DNA of 64,000 nucleotides, from contig BPQB01000013.1 of NCBI GenBank assembly GCA_019973155.2, positions 434,001 to 498,000 of the forward strand, written 5' to 3'. This stretch comes from Phanerochaete sordida. Lineage: Eukaryota; Basidiomycota; Agaricomycetes; Polyporales; Phanerochaetaceae. Every line of letters starts with the position of its first letter. The first letter of the stretch is position 1. The notes under the pieces are model-generated. The model did no database searches and was not told where the DNA came from. It saw only the letters and a program-made list of their open reading frames with translations. Made by a program: the position numbers and the translations under genes. Shown piece by piece: positions 11,695 through 22,192 of the stretch.

Positions 11695-14600
11695 ATGGCG
11701 CCGAGCTTCTTCACGAAACTAGTCAAGCCGAACTCGAACCGCGATGGCGCACGTTCTCCATCTCCCTCGCCAACATCTCCCACCCAGGCACATCGCCAAC
11801 CAACGATCTCGATCTCAAGGCCAAGCCAGAGCACCCACAGGCCCTCCGAGTCGTACAGCAGTCGACAAAGTGACACGGACAGCGAGTCCATTAACCCCAA
11901 CGTCACGGTCATACCGCCATCACCACGTAACAGTGACATGTCCGGGTCATCCTCAAGCACGACCAGAGACGACCCGTCCCTCGAGGACTTAAAGAGGGGA
12001 TCGGAAAAGCCGCGTAGGCAGCATACACTCTCGCTTGGCAGCAATCCACTACCTCCGTCCTCCCCCCTTGAAGACGAGGCCGTGACCCCCACGCCAAGCC
12101 GCCCAAACATGTCCGAGCGCGAGGCAACCGTGCGTCCTCTTTCACATTCCAGCTCCACTGGGAACCTGCGCGAGCAGCCTCAGAACGGACAGGCAAACCA
12201 CCCCCGGTCCGCGACTGTCGCGACCGAGTTCGAACGGCAGCAGCAGCTGCGGCGTACGCCTTCTGTCGGTTCGAATAAATCAAACAAGTCAAACCGCAGT
12301 GGGCTGCGGATCAAGGTCAAGAGCGACAAGAAGGATGTCGCCTCCCCACCACGATCCATGCACGAACGCGCCTCGACTTCCCCTCCGAAGGGGTCAGGAG
12401 GTGTGGATGACGCAGGTGTGGGCATGTCGCCTATCGTGGAGTCCCCCACAAAGATCAGCCCGAGCCACGCAATCATGGATGTTGGACCTTCGAGACACAC
12501 CTTAGCCACGAGTGCCACTGTCCCCTCTATCCCCAACTCAGCCCTCCTCGCTGCCCCCGACAAGTCTGATGCGGCGTCCATCTACTCCGTTGGGAGCACG
12601 ACCAAGAAGCGCAAGATCTTCCGGCGCTTGTCTATGAAGGAGTCGAAAGACCCGTCCAGTCCAGCCCCAGGATCCGCAAGCAGCTACGGCTCCAAGTCCC
12701 CCAAGCGCAAGAACACAGGCCTCGCCGGCGCCCTCGCTGCGTCCGGGCTCGCTATGGCCAACCCCGCTGTCTCCATGCCCCAGATCACGCCCGCAGAGCT
12801 CATCGTGCGCGACCAGCGGTCGAACACGGTGAGCTCACACCGCTCGCGCGGGTCGGTCGACCGGACGCGCAGTCCCGCGCGCTCGCGCCAGGCGTCGCTG
12901 AGCTACCCGCAGAGCGAGCTCTCGGACCGCGACTCGTTTGTCTCGGGCCTCGAGGGCTCAGACGAGGACGACGACCTCGACCTCGACGCGGACGACATCC
13001 CCGTCACGGGCTTCGCCGTCGCCAGCGCGCGGCGCAACCAGGAGTTCCACGAGATGTTCCCGGCCGTGCCAGAGGGCGACTACCTGATCGAAGGTGCGTG
13101 CCGCCAGCTTATATGCGCCGCGCCCGTGTCCGCCGCGGAGCGATCACGGCGCGCGGCTCAGGCGTGTTGCAGGCGATGCTGACTTCTCCCTTGTCTTCGC
13201 GATCAGATTACGGCTGTGCACTCCAGCGCGAGATCCTCATACAAGGCCGGCTGTACATCTCGGAGAACCACATCTGCTTCCACGCGAACCTCTTCGGCTG
13301 GGTCACCGATGTGAGCCTGCCTTTCTCCGCCGCGTTCGGCCGCTAACTGAGCTGCGCGCTGGACAGGTTACGATCCCGATGTACGACGTCGTCGCACTCG
13401 ACAAGCGCATGACGGCGTTCGTGATCCCGAACGCGATCCAGGTCACGACGCGCGGGGCCAAATACACGTTCACGTCCTTCCTCTCGCGCGACACGACGTT
13501 CGATGTCATCTTCAACGTCTGGCGGCTCGCGCGCCCCGACGACTCCGCATCGCAGATCGTCAGCGCGCGCGGCTCGCTGGAGGACGGCGCTGGCAGCCAG
13601 GAGGGCGCGAACGGCGCCGTTAATGGCAAGAAGGCGCGCCCGAACAAGGTCACCGTGTGCGGCTGTGGACGCAACGGCCAGCACTACAGCGAGACCGCGA
13701 TGGAGACGGTGTTCCCGGGCACACCGGAGAAGATCTACAACCTCATGTTCACGAGCGGGTTCATCAAGGAGTTCATGCGCGATGGACAGAAGCTCATGGG
13801 TGCGGCATCCCCTCGCCGTATCGGTTTTTGTGTCGCTGACGTCGTCCCTGCTGTTGCCTAGACATCCAGATCTCGGACTGGGAGCCGCTGCCCGGGAACC
13901 CGACGCTCCTGACGCGGAACATGTCGTACATTAAGCCCCTGACCGCGAGCCTCGGCCCGCGGCAGACAAAGTGCGAGCTGAGGGACGAGATGGCGTTCTG
14001 CGATTTCGACGACTACATCTCGATGGTCACGACGACGCGCACTCCCGAGGTGCCGAGCGGCGGTGTCTTCTCTGTGAAGACGCGGACGTGCCTCATGTGG
14101 GCCAGCAGTGTCTCGACGAAGGTCATCATCACCACTCAGGTCGAGTGGACGGGCCGCAGCTTCATCAAGGGTAAGTGCGTCATGCACGTCGTATACCGCC
14201 CGGTAACTCACCTTGGCCTCCAGGCATCGTCGAGAAGTCCGCCCTCGACGGGCAAAAGACGTACCACGTCGACCTCGAGAAGGCCATGCGGGACTACATC
14301 CACAGGCACCAGTCCGAGTTCATCCCCGAGGGCATGGACGTCGAGGAGGTCGAGGAGGCCGCCTTGCCGACGTCGCCGTCGCTCACGAGCCCCACGCAGG
14401 AGCAGACCCCCGAGGCGAAGGCGCGCGAGCTCGAGCGCAACGCGCGGGGGCTGCAGTGGGCGTACGACACGTTCGAGGGCGCGATGAAGGTCGCGAAGCA
14501 GTCGACGGAGGGCGCGCTCGAGCTGATCAAGGACGCGTGGGACCAGTCCTCGTCGAGCACGATCCAGTACTTCGTGATCGTGCTCCTCGTGCTCAGCAAC

Positions 14601-14876
14601 GTCTGGACGCTCGTCATGATGGGCAAGCGCGAGGAGGTCGGCCGCCGCAAGGAGATCCGCCGCACCGAGGAGCGCGAGAAGTGGGTCCAGGGCGTCGTCA
14701 CCGCGCTCTGGGACGAGCTCACCGCCACCAAGGCCGCTGGCGGCGGCGGCTGGCCTGCGATACGCTCGGAGCCGGTGGGCGACGTGAAGATCGAGCTCCT
14801 CGAGCTGAACAGCATCCTCGACCGGGTCGAGGAGCGCGTGCAGACGTTGAGGAAAAGCTTACAGGACCTGGACTGA
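11695..14876 (+). CDS. Lam/GRAMD1-type sterol transporter (GRAM-VASt-TM)
   Basis: Five exons (11695-13093, 13207-13310, 13367-13799, 13862-14170, 14224-14876) encode 965 residues. The order matches the yeast Lam/Ltc family of ER-anchored sterol transfer proteins that act at membrane contact sites. A disordered Ser/Pro-rich region fills 1-440. A GRAM domain follows at about 450-575 (EFHEMFPAVPEGDYLI, GRLYISENHICFHANLFGW, AIQVTT). A VASt (StART-like) domain lies at about 618-770, starting ETVFPGTPEKIYNLMFTSGF. One membrane helix is at about 861-881 (YFVIVLLVLSNVWTLVMM). A short cytosolic tail has coiled-coil character (RVEERVQTLRKSL). The VASt domain carries ergosterol between the plasma membrane and the ER; GRAM binds anionic lipid. 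Intron phases are consistent throughout. The family is firm; whether it equals Lam1-Lam6 of yeast individually is not decidable here. Confidence 0.95.
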
Positions 14877-15358
14877 TATCATCCTCTTATCTTACTAATC
14901 TTGTCGTCTCGCGTTCTTGTCTGCTACCTGGAATTATGGATATCTATTCGTGCACGCCGTTTCGTGTCGCAGTTACTTCGCTAGTGTATTGGTAGTAGAG
15001 GGCTAGGTTTTTCGATAAGTTCGACCGGTCGTACTATGAAGAATCCCATGATTAAAGAGCGACTCTATCGAGGCTACGGATTGCTATTCGACTATTGCGG
15101 GCATTACAAGGCAACGGTGTGCGATGGAAACAAACTATAAGAACAATATGAAGAACGAGTGTGGTATCATCAAAGAGCAGCGGGCGAAGCGAAATGGTCC
15201 TGAAGGCGTGGATTGCGATGCGCAGAAATTAAAGAGGGTGGGGTCATGAGTGAGTTCGAGCCAGGCAATATATAAGCATAGGCATCCAAACAAAAGATTC
15301 CACGAAAACATGTAGATAGCGTCACAAGAAACCCGAGGCCCGGCCGGCAGGTGGGGGG
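14877..15358. other. Convergent intergenic region
   Basis: Facing 3' ends of the sterol transporter and the kinase. AT-rich, no coding signal seen. Confidence 0.5.
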
Positions 15359-18300
15359 CTACCGGGGTGACTGGAAGATCGACAGCATTTTCTCAGCCCC
15401 TTCCTTGTACTTCTTCAGAACTTTGCTCTTCTGCTTCTCTTCGATGGACACCATCGAGGCCCCGCGTGGGGCGTCGCCGTTAGTTGTCGTCGACGTGTCT
15501 CCGTTGACCGACTGGTCCGAAGACTCGCTGGGAGATCCCATGGAGATCGCGGACTCCTTGGACTTGAGCGACGGCGACATCGGGAGAGCGGACGACATTG
15601 AAAGAGAGGGCGTGACTGGTCCAGCACTCGACGTCGTGGAGGATGAAAGCGCCTGCTGGATACGAGACTTGCTGCTTGAGAGGCTGGGTGGTGGCGACTT
15701 GGGCCGCAAAAACTCCTTGGGGCTCTTCCGGAAGTTGAGACCGGGGTTCCTGCCACGTCGCTGCTTCTCCGAAAGTGTTGGGGACTGGAGCCCCTCTTCG
15801 GACTCGTTTCGCGAGCGTCCATTTGACCTACGTGGCGTCGACTTGCGGAAGACAGTAAGCCTGTAGCGGTCCACAACTCCGCCGCGGGTGAAGAGGCCAT
15901 TGCCCTTCGCACCGTTGCGCTCCTCGTCCACGTTGGTCTCGACGAAGTCCCAGTCCTCTTCGTCCTCGTCGCGCTCGTTATTGACGCCGTCGTCGTTCTC
16001 GAGATCGCGATCCAGCGCCGGAATGCCAGACTTCTCGCGGCGTGCTCGAGCCTTGGCCGCCGCTCGGGGGGCCGGAGGTTTGACGATAATGGTTTCCTCC
16101 TTAGCTGGTACAGCGGGGGCGGCCAACGCTGCTGGCTGTGGTTCTGCAGGCTTGATAGACTCTGTGGGTGCTTCGGGTTCCACTGGTGTATATACGATGG
16201 CATCCGCAAGCGACGCCAAGTCCTCCTGTGGCTCTTCCTTCGTCTCTTCTGGCTTAGCTGTGGCGGCTTCGACGACTTCCACAGGCGTAGACACAGGCGC
16301 CGGTTCAGCGGGAGGCGCGATATCCGCTGGTGCAGCCTGTGCCGGCTCCTCAGGTTCTGGCAGGTCCTTGACCTTGGCCTCCGGTGTAGTCGGCTCAGGT
16401 TCGGGCTCTTCGTTGACGGTCTCCATCTCGTCAACAGCGGCGGACTCCTCCTCGTACTCCTCCGATTCGTCCTCTTCGTCGCCATCCTCTTCGCTAGACT
16501 CGCCCGCTACAGCCTCTTCAGCTTCATCGTCCAGGATGACCGAGTGTCGGCCCTTGAATGAGTACCCGTCGAATACATCGACGGCATCTTCCTCGGGGTG
16601 AACTGAAGGGCTGCGCGACTGTGACGGCGTGGTCACCGAGTCTTCGCCATCGGTGCGCTCGTTATCCGTCTGGTCATTCTCCATATTACTGTCGTCGGCC
16701 TCGTCGGCGATGACCGGCTCCATCTCTAGGTAAGTGTCGTCAAAGTTTTGGGTATCACCGGCATTCGACGGGTCGATTGGCGGAACGAAGGGCGCTGTCA
16801 ATTCAATCAGTGGGTGCAGCGGTGAATGCTTGCTCTTGGCACTTACGAATGTAGCGTTTATGATACACATGTGACCAGTCGCTGTACGTACAGAACGTTA
16901 GCACCGGACGCATCATATACCGAAAGTCAGTCGGTACGTACATCATAGAGAAATAGGGATGTTTCTTGATCCTCGGTTCTTTCATACGGAGAGCAGGATT
17001 GCGTTGAAGCAGCTGTACGATGGTCAGACCTTTAGCCGCAAAACACCAAAGAGTGGACGTACACCACGAATGAGACTCCTTGTATCCCGGTCAATGTGAA
17101 TCTCTTCGGGGAAGATGAGCTCGTCCTGCAGCACTCTATAGTACATGTCGGAGTGATTGTCCGCCCAGAATGGCGTCTAGCCGGGGTCGTCAGTATCAAT
17201 CGAGCGCGGAATACAGAAACGGGACTCACGATTCCGACCAGCATTTCATACAGCATCGTACCAAAACTCCACCAATCAACCTCGTAGCTATACGGCAGGC
17301 CCTGGATGACCTCGGGCGCCAAGTACTCCGCAGTACCGCAGAAGGTCGTGGTCGTGTCATTGGCGCCCGTCCACGGGTTCGCTACACGCTCCCCCTCCAT
17401 CCAGGGAGGGGAGGCAACCTGACCGTAGTCCTCAAGGAACTCGTTCCTGGATCCAGATGGCGTTGGCGGCGCGGTGACCGCAGCGGACCGACGTGGGAAC
17501 TCCTTGGATAGACCGAAGTCCGTCAGGACAATGTGACCATCGCTCGCGATGAGAATGTTCTCCGGCTTCAGGTCGCGGTAGATCACGCCAGCGGCGTGGA
17601 GGCCCTCGACACCCTCGACGATCTCAACCGCATAGAAGCGGGCCCGGTCGCGTCCCAGGCGACCGAGCCGAGCGAGCTGTGTGGCCAGATCTCCACCAGG
17701 ATGGAAGTCCTAATTCTGTGTCAGGGAAAGCCCGCGAGACCAATACCCGCCGAACACGTACCATGACCAAGTATAGGTATTCCTTGTCATGGAAACTCCA
17801 CCAGAGCCTGACCACGAAAGGATCCGTGCCCTCAGCAGCCATCCGTTTGAGTACCGCCTGCTCCGTGAGAGTGTGTTGCAACTCTTGATGAGCGAGCACA
17901 TGGCGTTTCGTAATGGCCTTGAGGGCGTAGACACCGGAGGTTGTCCTGTGGCGAACAAGGAGGACTTTGCCAGCACAGCCCTTGCCGAGGACTCGTACGA
18001 GCTCGAAGTCGTCGATGACGACCTTGCGCTTCGATTTCTTCTTCTCGAGCAAGGCAGGGTCGACGGACTTCGAGCGCTTCTTCCGGGCTGAGCGCCGTCC
18101 GGTGGTCGAGATGGACGAGTCATCACCGGTCATAGAAGCCTGGGAAGAGCTGCCCCTAAGAGACTGGCTTATGGCGGATGAACTTGAATAAATGCGCGAC
18201 CCGCGTTGCATAGGATCAGCTGACTGAGAACGGACAATGTTGTGTGAGCTTCTCGACGACGGGGGCTCAGAAGGTGTGGGGGTTGACCGCCCAACGTCCT

Positions 18301-19727
18301 CGGTCTCTTCAGCAACGTCGGTGTCGGTAATAGGAACCTCAGGCAGGGATTGGGAAGCGTCGTCGGCAAGCTCTGAGGAGTGCTGTAGTTGTTCGACTTC
18401 CGCCTGCACCGACTCTTCAGCCTGATCGGAGGGCTCCAGTGCGGTGGACGCATCGCCGGTCTCGTCAACGGGCTTGTCATCCGCGATGGGCGCGACATCG
18501 CCATTTGCCATCTTCTCCTCGGTCGCAGACTCGGGTGGGGCGGAGATCTCCATGCGCGCTTCGTCCTCGGGAGTCTTGGCGCCGTTGGCGATGTTCTCGG
18601 CGTCGCTGAGGACCTGGCTTACAGACCGGGTAACGTCCGTGGTGCTGCCAGGGCTCGAATGCGCGGCGAGGTCGGAGCGCACGCGCTTGATGGCGCGCTC
18701 TGGCCGTGCACTCTGGAGGTCGTCTGTGCGTACCCGCACAAATCGCTTCCATACGCGTGTCTGCCGGACCTCAGAGTCGTTTGACGCAGTAGTGAGATAG
18801 GCGGCAAGAGCCGTCGCAGTGCCGTGCGAGGCATGCCCCATGCCGTTGGTGCCGTTGAGAACTCCTGGGGAAAAGGACGAGAACGGGTCATCGCGTTCTT
18901 GTGCAGGAGACGCGATCGGTGTGTTCGCAGTGGACGTGTGTGAGCTCGACTGCGCAGTTGCTGTGGACGGACGACTCGAGGAGGCCTGACGTAAGTTAGA
19001 GCCCTTCCCCGACGGCGACGCGAGGCGCGACAGCGTGTTGAGGAAGTTACCCTTCTTCTTGGGCGGAGACGGCAAACTCGACGCTTCAAGTGGCAACTTG
19101 GGCAGCTTGAGGCCTGGGAGGCCGTCGCGCAGCTTGCTGTCCACCTCGACGATCTCCGCTGCGCTGCGAGTGAGCGTCAAGTTGTGGGTCGGAGCTGGAG
19201 ATGAAGGACATCAGTCAGGCTCATGTCTCCCTCGCGGGGCGCGTCCAACGACCCGGAAGGGTGCTGGGCACGCCGTGCAGCAGACGTGAAGGAAACTCAC
19301 TCTTGATGTACAAGCTGAAAGACGTCGTGTCGTGGGGAGTCTCAGCGACACTAATGGCCCAGTGCCCTTCCTGTTTCTCCCCGCGTCCGGGCGCCCTCCG
19401 AGAGGGCATTGAACGGGGCGCAATACCGTTCTTCATGCTTGCGGGCACGTCTTTGCTGACCGTCACGGCGTCGTCCTCAAAGAATGGTCCGTCCGCCACG
19501 CTGGTACGCTGGGAGCGGGTCTTGCCCTTGACTTGGTAGCTGGCTACGCTGTCAATGCTGCGGCGCGAGAATGCTGGAGTGCGGCGGTAGCCGTTGTTGC
19601 CTGCGAGGGACGGAAGGGTCTCGACGTCCTTCGGCGTTCCACTGGCAGCAAAGCCAAGGACGGACTTCAACTTGGCTTTGGGTTCGGACACGGGAATCGG
19701 AGACGTGGCTTGCAGAGCCTTGAGCAT
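15359..19727 (-). CDS. PX-domain AGC-family Ser/Thr protein kinase
   Basis: Seven exons (19727-19301, 19194-17762, 17709-17230, 17176-17063, 17012-16942, 16881-16847, 16794-15359) give 1331 residues. Exons 1-2 hold a PX-like phosphoinositide-binding fold at about 120-190 (GHWAISV, TSFSLYIK, THNLTLTRSAAEIVE, GLPGLKLPKLP), joined by a long Ser/Glu-rich linker to the kinase at about 538-840. Kinase marks are: G-loop GKGCAGKV, lysine in YALKAI (about 568), YRDLKPEN (Asp about 666), DFG (about 684), TFCGTAEYLAPE. An unusual insert of about 50 residues separates DFGLSKEF from the activation-loop Thr. A hydrophobic motif FDGYSF (929-934) is typical of AGC kinases phosphorylated by TORC2-like input. 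An acidic, Pro-rich tail of about 400 residues ends the protein. Function is inferred as an SGK/S6K-like kinase recruited to phosphoinositide membranes. An upstream non-ATG extension of the frame exists but was not used. Confidence 0.9.
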
Positions 19728-21547
19728 GCGACCTAGTCCGGTGTCGAAAGGTGAGCAAGGAAGTGGGGTGGGCGGCAACGAGTGGTCGGGGAGAGAGACG
19801 GGTAACAAGTACTGTCAAACGGGAGGACGGCCAAAATTTGCAGAATTAGAAAGAGAAGAGGGGATTGAGAGGCGTGCAAGCCACGAGTTGGGAATATCCG
19901 AGCTTGGGTCTTGGAACGGGGACAGTCTTGCCTCGAGGCAGCAGACGCCGCTGATCTGGAAGCACTTATCCGAGAGTCGCTGCGGGACAACGGGCACGAG
20001 ACGCAGGTCGGCGTGGGCGAGTGGGCTGGCAACGAGAGATGCAAACGAAGGTGGTCGTTGTCGTCGGAGAGGAGAGGTGGTGGTGCGAGTCCTCTACTTT
20101 TGTTCAGGCTCAAGCAATCAACTCTTCGCCCGAAAAAGGTAAACGCCTGCAGATCGACACCGAGGCGCAGTTCCGCCAACGCACAAGCACAACGCCTCAT
20201 ATTCCCATAATTCCTTGTGCTCTATCTCTGCGCACGACAAGCCTAGCATCGCACCCAAGCCCGCCATACCGAGGATGGTCTACAACGCCCGTGGAGAAAT
20301 AATCATGGACTGCACATGCTGTGATATCACCATCAGTCATATTGCCTATCACCCTGCAGCCCACGACCTGTGTCGGACAGACAGATAATCCCCTGAGACC
20401 TTGACGGATTCAAAACGGACTCAAAATTGTACGATCTAGTAGCCTCGTTCCTGGTCAATGCGAGCTGGAGGGTTTCCTCGTGGAGCCTTGGCCACGGCTG
20501 CCGACGCCGCTCGCCGTCGAGCTCGGGCGGATACCACCCAGATGCTCCAGCCACACTTTCCAGATGCGTCTCTGCCACGGCGTCGCCTGCTACGTTGCTA
20601 TGAAGTAATTGTGGACAGGCGGCGCCGCGGCGCCGCGTGTCACGGTCTTGCGGACCTTGCCGGCGATGCCTACGTACAGGAGAACAGCGAGGGCCTGTAG
20701 GAACATTCCGAAGCTGTGCGACATAGTCCGGCGTCCGTCTCCGCTGGAGATGAACGCGGACAGTCGGTTTGAGACATAGCAGTCCTAGCGAGTGCACGCG
20801 ACGATCATGGCCTGGGCATGATAGCGCAGCGCTCGGGCACCGCGCGAGAGGGCGGACTGAAGGCTGCCGCACAGCGGATATGCGTGATACGGTATCCGAT
20901 GGTGCGAAAGCGTTGTCGGGTCCAGCTCAGAAGCTCGCCCAAGCTGCCAGCCTGAGCTAACCTTACGGGTGATGTCAGAGCCATCTCGAAAGGCCCCGAT
21001 TGCCCTTGCCTATGACGGGACGGGTAGGGTAAAGGGCTCGGGAGCTATCAGTGCCCTGCCGCCCAACGTGAGCCTGCGGGAACAGCAAGGGCAGGGCAAT
21101 GTGAACCTTACCGTGTTGACAAACCACCGGGTTCGCACGCGCGAGCTTGCCTGTCTACAGCGCGGAGAAACTGCGCCTTCAGCGGCGCCGGGGCAACGTA
21201 AAGCGGATCCTGTGGCATCTGTACGCCGCTGGGCACAGCTGACGGTGTGCCTGCAGATTTCAAACCGCGTTCCACGGCGTGCCGACCCAGCCTCAGCACC
21301 GCCAGAGAGTTGACAATCGCAGGGATATGGTATATCACTATGGTAGCTGAAGTGTGGCGTAACCGTACGCGTCTTCGAACTTAGAGCGGAATCTCAATAT
21401 GGACGCCACTCCATACCCTGAGTTTGAGGAAAGCTGATCTCCGCTTGACGCCACTTCCGTGCCACCAAGGCCGACGCACCCTCACGAGAGCACCTCGGAA
21501 CCTAGCAACAGTCGCAGACCAGTTACCCAGCGAAAATGCACGCCACC
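19728..21547. other. Intergenic region between kinase and SWI5 genes
   Basis: About 1.8 kb. One small minus-strand frame, 20724-20590, is described separately. Otherwise overlapping low-information frames only. Confidence 0.45.
20590..20724 (-). CDS. Possible 44-residue hydrophobic small protein
   Basis: An ATG at 20724 opens a 44-codon frame whose middle (GMFLQALAVLLYVGIAG) would form one membrane helix followed by a basic segment (KVRKTVTR). I do not recognise it. Upstream exons could not be found, there is no CaaX end (so it is not a pheromone precursor), and it may be chance. Confidence 0.15.
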   Translation of the reverse strand: MSHSFGMFLQALAVLLYVGIAGKVRKTVTRGAAAPPVHNYFIAT

Positions 21548-22002
21548 ATGTCGACAAAGGTATGGAGTTACGCACCAATATTTCTGAGCAATCGCTGGCA
21601 TGCCAACCGGAGCGTGCTGCTAGAAACAGCAGGAGCGAATCGCTGCGCTTGAGCAAGAAATCATTGAGCTCCAAGCCAAGCTGGGGTAAGCGACCACCGC
21701 ATATATGCGCCTGGTCCTTTGCTTATTGGCCCGCAGCACCGATGAAGACGCAGACGAGATGGTATCCAAGCATATCAAGCTGTTGCACAGCTACAACGAA
21801 GCTAAGGACGCAGCTCAGGTGAGACGCATACACCCACATCACTTCGTCATACCTTAAACAGTACACAGATCCTTGTGGGACGCGTAAGATAAGGTGCCCA
21901 TGACACATACCCTCATGCTGATTCTTGGTTCAGCTCGCTGCACACCGAGGCGTCACCATACGACAGATTTACCACGAGTACGGACTCACCGACAAAGATT
22001 AG
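21548..22002 (+). CDS. SWI5: Swi5 homologue, recombination mediator subunit
   Basis: A compact gene of five exons: 21548-21559, 21624-21685, 21737-21818, 21869-21883, 21934-22002, encoding 79 residues. The phases fit only with these borders, and the ATG has an ideal context (CGCCACCATG). An N-terminal coiled coil (RIAALEQEIIELQAKL) precedes the Swi5 signature: KLLHSYNEAKDAAQ, then ILVGR on a 15-nt exon, then LAAHRGVTIRQIYHEYGL at the C-terminus. Swi5 pairs with Sfr1 to stabilise Rad51 and Dmc1 filaments during homologous recombination and meiosis; fission-yeast Swi5 also acts in mating-type switching. The length agrees with the family (about 85 residues). It ends 190 nt from the converging dynactin gene. 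The first exon codes only MSTK and is the least certain part. Confidence 0.9.
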
Positions 22003-22192
22003 CACTGCAAAAATCGAGGCTAGCAAGCACATCGGAGAACGCACGATGTCCTGCCGAAGATGAATGAAACATATGCCTATATGCGGGGTATACCATAATG
22101 CAATACAAGGGAATCATGTATGATAGATGCGTCTAGCAGAGAAGAGTGTGAATGGACTTCGACCATGACGAAAAAGAGGTCTAAACGGTGGA

